From the NCBI GenBank assembly GCA_937890965.1, contig CALAEG010000408.1, positions 1 to 33,313 on the forward strand: DNA of 33,313 bases. The letters are read 5' to 3'. This document shows, piece after piece, positions 1 to 8,585 of this stretch. Origin of the DNA: an uncultured Caulobacteraceae bacterium (GTDB lineage Bacteria > Pseudomonadota > Alphaproteobacteria > Caulobacterales > Caulobacteraceae). Positions within the stretch are counted from its first letter, which is position 1. The number at the start of each line of letters is the position of its first letter. The translations under genes and the position numbers were made by a program. Under the pieces are notes generated by a model. That model was not told the origin of the DNA and made no database searches. It saw nothing but the letters and a program-made list of their open reading frames with translations.

Positions 1-2
1 TC

Positions 3-233
3 TATATCGGCGACCCGGCCTTTGTCAGCCGCGGCTACGGCCGCGCCATGCTGGGCGGCTATGTTCGCGAGGCGGCCTTCCCCCTCTATCCCGACGAGAC
101 CCGCTGCTTCATCGCCCACGCCCGCGACAATACAGCCGCCCTGGCCTGTTCCCGCTCGGTGGGGTTCCGCGACGTGGGATCGTTCGTCGAGGATGGCATC
201 GACATGCGGTTGCTGCTGATCGAACGCGGCTAG
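3..233 (+). CDS. GNAT-family acetyltransferase, C-terminal part (5' truncated by window edge)
   Basis: Frame 3 is open from the window start: YIGDPAFVSRGYGRAMLGGYV...NTAALACSRSVGFRDVG, typical of a GNAT acetyl-CoA binding loop and C-terminus. Confidence 0.75.
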   Translation, partial: YIGDPAFVSRGYGRAMLGGYVREAAFPLYPDETRCFIAHARDNTAALACSRSVGFRDVGSFVEDGIDMRLLLIERG

Positions 234-1288
234 ATCGCCAGCCGATAGACCTTGGTCGCCGTGCCGCTATAGAGGGCGGCCTTTTCGTCGTCCGAGGCGC
301 CGGCGGTGATCACCTTGAAGGCGTTCCAGAGCACGTCATAGGTGCAGCTGCACAGGTCGACCGGGAAGTTGCTCTCGAACATGCCGCGGTTCGGGCCGAA
401 GGCCTCGATGCAGGTCTCGATATAGGGGCGCCACTCCTCCGCCAGCACGCTCGAACGCCGGCCCTGCATGAAGCTGTCGAAACCGGCGAACGGCATGGCG
501 AGGCCCCCCAGCTTCACCGCTACGTTCTCGCAGGCGCCGATCTCGCGAATCTTCGCGGCCCAGCCGGCGAACCGCTCCTCGCGCTTGCCGGCATAGGCGC
601 CGGTGCCCAGCGGCGTGCCGACATGGTCGAGAATGAACTGAGTGTCCGGGAAGGCGCGGACGAGGTCGAGGAACTCGCCGAGCTGCGGTTCGAGCAGCCA
701 GGCGTCGAATGACAGGCCTTGCTTGGCGAACGCCTGAAAGCCGCGCCGGAACTCTGCCGACGGATAGAGCCCCGGCGTCTGCCGCGACAGCGGTCCCAGC
801 ACATTCGGGTCGGCGTCGTAGGAGGCCGAGTGGCGGATGCCACGGAAGCGCCCGCCGCCGACCGCCATGTGCGCCCGTAGCGCGTCGTCAATCAGCTTCG
901 GGTCCTGCGTCAGGTCGACGTGGCTGACGATGCCGGCGCAGGCGCGGATCGGCCCATAAAGGCCGCTGGCGCTCATCGCCGCCGCGCCGTTCACGAACTC
1001 GGTCTCGCCGATGACCTTGAGGTGCTCGGGCCCGTCCAGCCGGTACATCGAGCCGCACTGAACGAAGACGGTGGCGACCACATTGTGGCCGCGCTGCATG
1101 TCGGCCACCAGCTCGTCGATCAGGTAGCGGGGCGCGAGCCGCATCACGTTCTCGAATCCATGACGCACTGGCGGCCGCTCACTTGGCGGCGGCAGGAACG
1201 GCGTGCGATCCCACAGGTGGTGGTGCGGATCGACGATGGGGAGCGACGGCTCCAGAATCTCTTCGCTTGGCGCTGCGGCGTCGCTCAT
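230..1288 (-). CDS. Amidohydrolase family protein (TIM-barrel metal-dependent hydrolase, COG3618-like)
   Basis: 352 aa; PIVDPHHHLWD N-terminal metal motif, FILDHVGTPL, MFESNFPVD. Confidence 0.9.
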   Translation of the reverse strand: MSDAAAPSEEILEPSLPIVDPHHHLWDRTPFLPPPSERPPVRHGFENVMRLAPRYLIDELVADMQRGHNVVATVFVQCGSMYRLDGPEHLKVIGETEFVNGAAAMSASGLYGPIRACAGIVSHVDLTQDPKLIDDALRAHMAVGGGRFRGIRHSASYDADPNVLGPLSRQTPGLYPSAEFRRGFQAFAKQGLSFDAWLLEPQLGEFLDLVRAFPDTQFILDHVGTPLGTGAYAGKREERFAGWAAKIREIGACENVAVKLGGLAMPFAGFDSFMQGRRSSVLAEEWRPYIETCIEAFGPNRGMFESNFPVDLCSCTYDVLWNAFKVITAGASDDEKAALYSGTATKVYRLAI

Positions 1289-1403
1289 GGCGTCCTCCCT
1301 GGCTTTTCTTTGCCCGTTTCCTTAAGTCGACGCTCCGGCCCCCACAAGGCCGCGTCTTGCCGATGAAATCGCCTGGCAACAATGGCGTGACACTCGAGGG
1401 TCA

Positions 1404-2096
1404 ATGCGAGACGCACGATTGAGCGGCGGGATGGCGATGGCGCTGCTGTCCGTGTTCGCCGCCTTCCAGGTCGCCGCCCAGCCCGCCGCCGCGCCCGACC
1501 TCATGAAGGGGCCGAGCCTGTTCATCAGCCCCAGCGGCCAGCCGTTCCGGGTGGTCGCCGGCCAACCCTATCCGGTCGTGGTCTGGTTCGCCCAGGTCGA
1601 CAAAAACGGCGACGGCCGCATCGACCGGGCGGAGTTCCGCGCCGATGCCGAGGCCTTCTTCCGTGTGCTCGACGCCAACCACGACGGAGTAATCGACCCC
1701 TTCGAGATGCAGGCCTATGAAAACCAGGTCGTGCCCGAAATCCTCGGCGCCTTCCGCGTGCCCGAGGGTGGCGCGGGGTCCGTGGGTGAGGTTCAAGGCT
1801 TGCCTCATCGCGGCGGCGCCCGGCGGGGCCTGTTCGGCCTGGGTCCCCGGCCGCCGGACGATCCGGACGAGGTCAGCGTGGCGAGCGGCGCGGCGCCCTT
1901 CGAGCTCATCCCCGATCCCGAGCCGCTTGCCGCCGCCGACCTGGCGATGGACGGGCATATCACCCTGGCCGAGTTCATGACCGTGGCCGACCGGCGGTTC
2001 GATCGCCTGGACAAGAAGGGCCTGGGCTATCTCACCCTGGCCGGTCTGCCGAAGACCCTGGCTCAGACGACGGGCGAGGCGGCGCATCGGCGCTGA
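1404..2096 (+). CDS. Secreted EF-hand domain protein
   Basis: Signal-peptide-like N-terminus; canonical EF-hand loops DKNGDGRIDRAEF and DANHDGVIDPFE plus degenerate loops. Confidence 0.8.
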   Translation: MRDARLSGGMAMALLSVFAAFQVAAQPAAAPDLMKGPSLFISPSGQPFRVVAGQPYPVVVWFAQVDKNGDGRIDRAEFRADAEAFFRVLDANHDGVIDPFEMQAYENQVVPEILGAFRVPEGGAGSVGEVQGLPHRGGARRGLFGLGPRPPDDPDEVSVASGAAPFELIPDPEPLAAADLAMDGHITLAEFMTVADRRFDRLDKKGLGYLTLAGLPKTLAQTTGEAAHRR

Positions 2097-2439
2097 CGAT
2101 ATGTTCTGGCGCGGGATCCACCGCGAACCGCACCGCGGCGATGTCGGCGTCGCCGCGCAACCAGGCTTTGGCGAGGCGGTGGCCGCCGTCCATCAACCGC
2201 CCGTCGGCGGAGAGGATGATGGGATAGGCAAGATCGGCCTTCTGGATTCGCCGCGCGTGTTCGGCCACCGCCCGGCAGGTGGGGGCGTGGCGTTCGCCGA
2301 ACCAGCAGTCCTGCTCGAACTCGGCGATGGCGCTGAGCGGAACCCGCGTGACCGGCAGCCCCTTAGCCGCGCGCCAGAGCTTTTCGGTGATCCAGAAGGC
2401 CCGTCCGCCCGGCACGGTGTGAGAATGGCTTTCCGGCAT
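2032..2439 (-). CDS. ParB-like / conserved hypothetical protein
   Basis: Internal start MPESHSHTVPGG (cat at 2437-2439) in the longer ORF; VTRVPLSAIAEFEQD...YPIILSADGRLMDGGHRLAKAWLRG resembles ParB/sulfiredoxin-fold motifs. Confidence 0.65.
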   Translation of the reverse strand: MPESHSHTVPGGRAFWITEKLWRAAKGLPVTRVPLSAIAEFEQDCWFGERHAPTCRAVAEHARRIQKADLAYPIILSADGRLMDGGHRLAKAWLRGDADIAAVRFAVDPAPEHIVSADAPPRPSSEPGSSADRPG

Positions 2440-2502
2440 GGTTGGCGTCTCCCGCTCGTCGCCCGCGTTTACCTCAATCGTGACCCAGCTTAACAGCGGG
2501 CC

Positions 2503-3339
2503 ATGACCCCGCTCGTCATCGGCCTCATCCTCAGCGCGGCCCTGCTGCACGCCACCTGGAACGCCATTCTGCGCGGCGGCGCCGACCGGCTGTGGTCGAT
2601 CACCGTCATGTGCGCGACCTCGGCGGTCGTCGCCCTGCCCTTCCTGTTCCTTCTCGCCTTGCCGGCCCGGGTGAGCTGGCCCTGCATCGGGCTCTCGGCC
2701 GCCTTGCAGGTCAGCTACTGTCTCTTCCTGGTGCGCGCCTATCGCGAAGGCGAGTTGGCCCAGGTCTATCCGATCGCGCGCGGAACCTCCCCGCTCCTGG
2801 TGACCCTTGGCGCGGTCTTCGTCGCTGGCGAGCGGCTGACGCCGGCGGCCCTGGCCGGCGTGGCGCTGGTCTCGCTGGGCATCATGGCCCTGGCCTTCGA
2901 AAAGACGCGACCCAGCTTGCACTCGACCCTCTCCGCCCTAGCCACCGGGGTCTTCGTCGCCGCCTACACCCTCACCGACGGGGTTGGCGCGCGGCTGTCG
3001 GGCCATGCGCAGTCCTATACGGCCTGGCTCTTCCTGGTGCAGGGCGCGGCCATGCCCGTCGTCTATGTCGCCTTGCGCGGCCGGCTTGCCCTGCCGCTGA
3101 GAGCGGCGGAAACCTGGAAGGCGCTGGCCGGCGGCGTCTTCGGTCTCCTGTCCTACGGCGTGGTCATCTGGGCGCTGAGCCTGGCGCCCATGGGCCGGGT
3201 CTCGGCCTTGCGCGAGACCAGCATCCTGTTCGCCGCGGTGATCGGGGCGGTGTTCCTGAAGGAGAGGCTGACCCCGGCGCGGGTCACGGCCGCCCTGATG
3301 ATCGCCGGCGGCGCGATAGCGCTCTCAACCGCCCACTGA
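2503..3339 (+). CDS. EamA/DMT superfamily transporter
   Basis: 278 aa, about 10 hydrophobic segments, duplicated EamA-type architecture. Confidence 0.88.
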   Translation: MTPLVIGLILSAALLHATWNAILRGGADRLWSITVMCATSAVVALPFLFLLALPARVSWPCIGLSAALQVSYCLFLVRAYREGELAQVYPIARGTSPLLVTLGAVFVAGERLTPAALAGVALVSLGIMALAFEKTRPSLHSTLSALATGVFVAAYTLTDGVGARLSGHAQSYTAWLFLVQGAAMPVVYVALRGRLALPLRAAETWKALAGGVFGLLSYGVVIWALSLAPMGRVSALRETSILFAAVIGAVFLKERLTPARVTAALMIAGGAIALSTAH

Positions 3340-3897
3340 GCTGTCCTGAGCCATGCGCTCGAAAGCCGACGGTCGGCGCCTCGCCCGCCAAGCCGAAAGC
3401 AGCCTATCGACGTTTTCACCGGCCTTGGTCGCCGTAGAATCGAGTTCGAGATCATGGGTAAAGACCGGCAGCGTCTCGAAATCGCGACGCGCGTCGCCGG
3501 CGCGGCGATCGCCCCTTGCGATCTCACGCCGTTCCATCTCCTCAACGTCGCAGTGGATGCGAACGAAGAAGACGTCGAAACCGGTCAGAAGCCGAACGAG
3601 GTCTCCCATCCACTCTTGGGTTTCGACGATGTGCTCGACGATCAGGTTGTTTCCCGATCCGGCATAGGCGGCCAGTGCGTGATGAAACCCGTCGAAGAAC
3701 GGCCCTCGCAGGCCGGTCCATGGAAACTCGCGGCTGCGGATGCGGGCCATCGGCAGAATGCCGGCGTCGCGCATATGGTCGATGGAGATATGCCAGAACG
3801 GCGCCTCGATCCTGGCCTGCAATTCGCCGGCGATCGCGGACTTGCCGCTGCTGGACGGCCCATGGATCAGGATGATCTTGCCCGTCTGCACGGCCAT
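3325..3897 (-). CDS. Chloramphenicol phosphotransferase-like (CPT family) P-loop kinase
   Basis: Start MAVQTGKIILIHGPSSSGKSAIAGELQ (cat at 3895-3897); Walker A GPSSSGKS; HISIDHMRD as in CPT-like proteins. Confidence 0.75.
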   Translation of the reverse strand: MAVQTGKIILIHGPSSSGKSAIAGELQARIEAPFWHISIDHMRDAGILPMARIRSREFPWTGLRGPFFDGFHHALAAYAGSGNNLIVEHIVETQEWMGDLVRLLTGFDVFFVRIHCDVEEMERREIARGDRRAGDARRDFETLPVFTHDLELDSTATKAGENVDRLLSAWRARRRPSAFERMAQDSSVGG

Positions 3898-3914
3898 TTC
3901 TCCGGTGTGGCCGG

Positions 3915-4418
3915 TCAGGATAGCCGCTCGATGACCGCCTTGGCCACGGCCTCGGACGCCTCCCCGATATCGACCACGATGGCATGTTCGTCCGCGCTCG
4001 GCGGTTCGAGGTCGGCGAACTGGCTGGCCAGCAGCTTGGCGGGCCAGAAGTGGCCGGCGCGGTGGGCGAGACGTTCGGCGATCTCGGTTTGCGAGCCGCG
4101 CAGATAGACGATGCGCACCTGCGGGCGACCCTTCCGCAGACTGTCGCGATAGGCCCGCTTCAGCGCCGAGCAGGCGACGACGCCGGGCTGGCCCGCCTTG
4201 GCGCGGGCGTCGATCCAGTCGCCGATGGCCGCCAGCCACGGCGCGCGATCGGCGTCGGTGAGCGGAACGCCGCTGCGCATCTTGTCGATATTGGCCTTTG
4301 GCTGCAGGTCGTCGCCATCGACGAAGGGCCAGTCCAACCGTTCGGCGATCAGTTCGCCCACCGTGGTCTTGCCTGCGCCGGAAACGCCCATGACCACCAG
4401 GATTGGCGCTACGGTCAT
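3915..4418 (-). CDS. gntK: Gluconokinase
   Basis: Start MTVAPILVVMGVSGAGKTTVGELIAERL; FVDGDDLQPKANIDKMRSGVPLTDADRAPWL; VACSALKRAYRDSLR are hallmarks of GntK. Confidence 0.93.
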   Translation of the reverse strand: MTVAPILVVMGVSGAGKTTVGELIAERLDWPFVDGDDLQPKANIDKMRSGVPLTDADRAPWLAAIGDWIDARAKAGQPGVVACSALKRAYRDSLRKGRPQVRIVYLRGSQTEIAERLAHRAGHFWPAKLLASQFADLEPPSADEHAIVVDIGEASEAVAKAVIERLS

Positions 4419-4511
4419 ACGGGTCCTTCCCAAGTCTGGCCGCGCCGCGTTGACAGGCGCCCTACCGGCGTCCCACCCTAGACCCTGATCACCGATCAGG
4501 AGAGCGTTGCG

Positions 4512-6152
4512 ATGGCGGGTTGGGCCTATGCGGACATTTGGGAAGAGATCGCCGCCGCCGTGCCGGGTCGCCGCGCCCAGGTGCAGGGGCCGCGCGAGCT
4601 GAGCTGGGGCCAGTTCGACGCCCGCGCCAACGCCATGGCCCGCTTCCTGCTCGACGCCGGCCTGAAGCAGCAGTCCAAGGTCGCGGCCTTCCTTTTTAAC
4701 GGCCCGGAATATCTCGAGACCTACTACGCGACCTTCAAGGCCGGGCTGGTCCCGGTCAACACCAACTACCGCTATGGCGCCGAGGAGCTGGTCTACCTGT
4801 TCGACAATGCCGACGCCGAGGTGGTGGTCTTCCACGCCGCCTTCGCCGAGGTCGCCGCCAAGGCCCGCGCCAGCCTGCCGAAGGTGAAAGCCTGGATCGC
4901 CGTGGCCCAGCACGGCCATCCGGTTCCCGATTGGGCTGAGGACTATGAGACGATCGCGGGCAGGGCGGAGGATCGCGTGATCGCCCCCTGGGGCCGCTCG
5001 GGCGACGATCTTCTGCTGATGTACACCGGCGGCACCACCGGCATGCCCAAGGGGGTGATGTGGCGCCAGGAAGATCTGTTCAAGGTGCTCGGCGGCGGCG
5101 GCAACCTGATCGAGGCGCTTCCGCCGCTGGAGACCCCGGCCGATGCCGGTGAGCGGGCGCTGGCGTCCGAAACCAGAGAGGGATCGGTCCTGCGGCTGGT
5201 GCTGGCGGCCGCGCCGCTGATGCACGCCACCGCCCAGTTCACCGCGCTCAGCGCGCTGACCGGCGCCGGCGCGATCGCCACCCTGCCGTCGCATCGGCTG
5301 AACACGGTCGAGTTGTGGTCGGAGGTCGAGCGGCTGGGGGTCACCGGCGTCACCATCGTCGGCCAGGCCTTCGCCCAGCCGATGCTGCAGACCCTGAACG
5401 CCCATCCGGGCCGCTGGGATTTGAGCAAGCTTCGGGTGATCAATTCCTCCGGAACGGTCTGGAGCCACGAGAACAAGCAGGGCCTACTGAAGCACGCGCC
5501 GCACATCACCCTGTTCGACAGCCTGGGCTCGTCCGAGGCGGTCGGCATCGGCGGCTCCAACTCCACCGCCGGCCAGGAGGCGGAGACGGCCAAGTTCGCG
5601 CTCGGTCCCAACACCGCGGCCTTCACCGAGGACGGTCGCCGCATCCAGCCCGGCTCCGGCGAGCGCGGCCTCTTGGCGCTCGCCGGCTTTCTGCCGGTCG
5701 GCTACTACAAGGACCCGGAAAAATCGGCCAAGACCTTCCGCGAATTCGAGGGCCGGCGCTGGTCGGTGCCGGGCGACTTCGCCACCGTCGAGGCCGACGG
5801 ATCGCTCACCCTGCTCGGCCGCGGCTCGCAGGTGATCAACACCGGCGGCGAGAAGGTCTTCCCGGAGGAGGTCGAAGAGGCGCTGAAGCGGCACCCGTCG
5901 GTCCACGACGCGGTGGTGGTCGGCGTGCCCGACGAGCGTTTCGGCGAGCGCATCTGCGCGGTGGTTGAGCTCGCGCCCGGCGCGCCCGCGCCAACGCTGG
6001 AGCAACTCTCCAAGCACGTCCGCGCCCATCTGGCCGACTACAAGGCGCCGCGCGAGCTGGTGCTGGCGCCGGTCGCGCGCTCGCCCAACGGCAAGGTGGA
6101 CTACAAGGCGGCCAAGGCGCTTGCCCTGGAGCGGCTGAAGATCACCGCTTGA
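4512..6152 (+). CDS. Acyl-CoA synthetase (AMP-dependent synthetase/ligase, FadD-like)
   Basis: 546 aa; MYTGGTTGMPKGVMW AMP-binding motif, INTGGEKVFPEEVEEALKRHP, SPNGKVDYKA C-terminal motif. Confidence 0.93.
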   Translation: MAGWAYADIWEEIAAAVPGRRAQVQGPRELSWGQFDARANAMARFLLDAGLKQQSKVAAFLFNGPEYLETYYATFKAGLVPVNTNYRYGAEELVYLFDNADAEVVVFHAAFAEVAAKARASLPKVKAWIAVAQHGHPVPDWAEDYETIAGRAEDRVIAPWGRSGDDLLLMYTGGTTGMPKGVMWRQEDLFKVLGGGGNLIEALPPLETPADAGERALASETREGSVLRLVLAAAPLMHATAQFTALSALTGAGAIATLPSHRLNTVELWSEVERLGVTGVTIVGQAFAQPMLQTLNAHPGRWDLSKLRVINSSGTVWSHENKQGLLKHAPHITLFDSLGSSEAVGIGGSNSTAGQEAETAKFALGPNTAAFTEDGRRIQPGSGERGLLALAGFLPVGYYKDPEKSAKTFREFEGRRWSVPGDFATVEADGSLTLLGRGSQVINTGGEKVFPEEVEEALKRHPSVHDAVVVGVPDERFGERICAVVELAPGAPAPTLEQLSKHVRAHLADYKAPRELVLAPVARSPNGKVDYKAAKALALERLKITA

Positions 6153-6255
6153 TGCTCTGCCCGTGTCCCCGCAGAGCACGCCTTTTCGGGCGAAGGGGCC
6201 CTATGATAGAGCGTGTCGGGTGAAGCCCGTATGCGCTCCCGATCACGGAATCTCC

Positions 6256-8340
6256 ATGAACACATCCCCTCTCTGGCTGGCCGCGCTTGCAGCCGGCGCG
6301 CTGGTCTGCGCCGCTGAGCCGGCCGCCGCCCAGTCGAACAGCCCCGCCGCCCCCGCGCCGGCCGCGTCCGCACCCGCGGCCGTCGACGTCACCGCGCCCA
6401 AATACGGCGCCTGGGGCTATGACGAGAGTGGCCGTGACCTTTCCGCCAGTCCGGGGGCCGACTTTTTCCGTTACGCCAACGGCGCCTGGTACGACCAACA
6501 GGTGATCCCGGCCGACCGCACGCGGTTCGGCAATTTTGACAAGCTGGTCGTGCTGTCGGAGAGCCGCACCCGGCTGATCATCGAGCAGGCCGCGGCCGGC
6601 CAGCTGACCGACCCCGACGCGATGAGGGTGGGCGACGCCTACAAGGCCTTCATGGATGAGGCGCGGGTCGAACGGCTGGGCGCCCAGCCCCTGGCGCCCG
6701 ATCTCGGGGTCATACGCGGTGAGCGCACACGCAAGGACATCGCCGCGGTCATGGGCCGGGTCGGCTTCCAGAGCGCCATCTTCGACATGTCCATCGACGC
6801 GGACGCCAAGGACCCCAATCGCTACACGGTCAATATCGACGTCGGCGGCCTCGGCCTGCCCGATCGCGACTATTACCTGAAACCCGAATTCGCCGATAAA
6901 AAGAAGGACTACCAGGCCTATGTCGCCGGCCTCCTGAAGGAGATCGGCTGGACCGACCCGGATGCGGCCGCCAAGGCCGTCGTCGAGTTCGAGACCAGGC
7001 TGGCCGAGGCGACCTGGCCAAGGGAGGACGAGCGCGACCCGCTCAAGACCTATAACCCCATGGCGGTTTCGGACTTGGCGACCTATGCGCCGGGCTTCGA
7101 CTTCAAGGCCTTCCTGGCCAGCGCCGAACTGGGTTCGCTCAACCGGATCGTGCTCAACGCCAATACTGCCTTCCCGAAATTCACCGCCATCTATGCCGCG
7201 ACGCCAGCCGAGACCTTGAAGGCCTGGCAGGCCTTCCACCTGGCCGATTCCGCCGCGCCCTATCTGTCGGACCGCTTCGTCCAGGCCCGCTTTGCTTTCC
7301 GCAACCACGACCTGGCCGGCCAGCCGGAGATCCAGCCACGCTGGAAACGCGGCGTCGGTTTCGTCAACCGCGCCCTGGGCGAGGCCGTCGGCCGCCTCTA
7401 TGTGGCCCAGTATTTCACCCCGGACGCCAAGGCCAAGATGGACGCCCTGGTCGGCCACCTGAAGGAGGCGCTGAACGCGCGCCTGGAGCGGGTGGACTGG
7501 ATGAGCGCGGAGACCCGGGCCAAGGCGGTGGAGAAGCTCTCCAAGTTCACCGTCAAGGTCGGCTATCCGGCGGAATGGCGCGACTATTCAGCGCTGGCGG
7601 TGCGGCCGGACGACCTCTATGGCGACGCCGAGCGGGCCGCGATCTTCGAATGGGAGCGGCACGTCAAGCGGATGAACAGACCGGTCGACAAGCTGGAGTG
7701 GGGCATGACCCCGCAGACAGTCAACGCCTATTACAACGCCAGCAACAACGAGATCGTCTTCCCGGCCGCCATCCTGTCGCCGCCCTTCTTCGATCCGGAC
7801 GCCGATCCAGCTATCAACTATGGCGGCATTGGCGCGGTCATCGGCCACGAGATGACCCACGGCTTCGACGACGAAGGCCGCAAGTTCGACGGCGAGGGAC
7901 GGCTGGCCGATTGGTGGAGCGCTGAAGACGCGCCCAAGTTCCAGGCCCGCACCGACCGGCTGGGCGCGCAGTATTCCAGCTTCGAGCCGGTGCCGGGCGC
8001 CCACATCAAGGGCGCGCTGACCATGGGCGAAAACATCGCCGATCTCGGTGGCATTCTGGTCGCGCTCGACGCCTACCATGCCTCGCTGCACGGCCAGCCG
8101 GCGCCGGTGATCGACGGCCTGACCGGCGACCAGCGCTTCTTCCTGGGCTTCGCGCAGATCTGGCGGGAGAAGATGCGCGACGACGCCCTGCGCGAGGACC
8201 TAGTCTCCGACCCGCACTCGCCGTCGCACTACAGGGTGGTCGGAACCCTGCGCAATGTCGACGCCTGGTACGCCGCCTTCGACGTCAAGCCCGGCGACCC
8301 GATGTACGTGGCGCCGGATCAGCGGGTCAGGATCTGGTGA
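6256..8340 (+). CDS. M13 family zinc metallopeptidase (neprilysin/PepO-like), secreted
   Basis: Start MNTSPLWLAALAAGALVCAAEPAAAQ (signal peptide); HEMTHGFDD HExxH motif and ENIADLGG. Confidence 0.93.
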   Translation: MNTSPLWLAALAAGALVCAAEPAAAQSNSPAAPAPAASAPAAVDVTAPKYGAWGYDESGRDLSASPGADFFRYANGAWYDQQVIPADRTRFGNFDKLVVLSESRTRLIIEQAAAGQLTDPDAMRVGDAYKAFMDEARVERLGAQPLAPDLGVIRGERTRKDIAAVMGRVGFQSAIFDMSIDADAKDPNRYTVNIDVGGLGLPDRDYYLKPEFADKKKDYQAYVAGLLKEIGWTDPDAAAKAVVEFETRLAEATWPREDERDPLKTYNPMAVSDLATYAPGFDFKAFLASAELGSLNRIVLNANTAFPKFTAIYAATPAETLKAWQAFHLADSAAPYLSDRFVQARFAFRNHDLAGQPEIQPRWKRGVGFVNRALGEAVGRLYVAQYFTPDAKAKMDALVGHLKEALNARLERVDWMSAETRAKAVEKLSKFTVKVGYPAEWRDYSALAVRPDDLYGDAERAAIFEWERHVKRMNRPVDKLEWGMTPQTVNAYYNASNNEIVFPAAILSPPFFDPDADPAINYGGIGAVIGHEMTHGFDDEGRKFDGEGRLADWWSAEDAPKFQARTDRLGAQYSSFEPVPGAHIKGALTMGENIADLGGILVALDAYHASLHGQPAPVIDGLTGDQRFFLGFAQIWREKMRDDALREDLVSDPHSPSHYRVVGTLRNVDAWYAAFDVKPGDPMYVAPDQRVRIW

Positions 8341-8344
8341 GGGG

Positions 8345-8475
8345 TTGAAAAAGCAAGGCCCGCCACGGGGGAATCATCGCGGCGGGCCCTTAGCCTCTTG
8401 AAGGTAGCGGGCGTTTCCTCCCCGAAACGCCGAGTCGCGCGGGCTCTGATGGCCCGTGTCGTCTCTCGCTAGGGA
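8345..8475 (-). ncRNA. Candidate structured 3'UTR or independent sRNA downstream of hisG
   Basis: Minus strand: hairpin GGGC/GCCC (8441-8444/8452-8455), perfect 8-bp hairpin GGCGTTTC-6nt-GAAACGCC (8410-8431), then terminator stem and T-run; TTGACA present upstream on the same strand (about 8490-8495). Confidence 0.35.
8348..8388 (-). terminator. Rho-independent terminator for the hisS-hisZ-hisG transcript
   Basis: Stem GGCCCGCC (8357-8364) / GGCGGGCC (8381-8388); TTTTT at 8348-8352 on the minus strand. Confidence 0.6.
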
Positions 8476-8585
8476 AGGGAACGGCGTTTCAGCAATCTTG
8501 TCAATCTTTTGCACGGCATCGTGTTTCAAACGCGCAACACGGCCGGACGGTGGCGGCAAATTCGATCAAATCAGCCAGGCTTGCG

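Noticed and set aside
4419-5468. N-terminal 350 aa of the minus-strand ORF 3915-5468
   Set aside because: Real gntK starts at 4418; the upstream part is antisense to the acyl-CoA synthetase.
6142-7458. 438-aa minus-strand ORF opposite the M13 peptidase
   Set aside because: Antisense shadow ORF; composition not protein-like.
8401-8431. Plus-strand hairpin with CTCCCC loop as an anti-Shine-Dalgarno sRNA
   Set aside because: The terminator T-run is on the minus strand, so the transcript is more likely minus, where the loop reads GGGGAG.
8374-8559. 61-aa minus-strand ORF within the hisG-M13 intergenic region
   Set aside because: No family resemblance, and it overlaps the structured hairpin/terminator region; better explained as non-coding.
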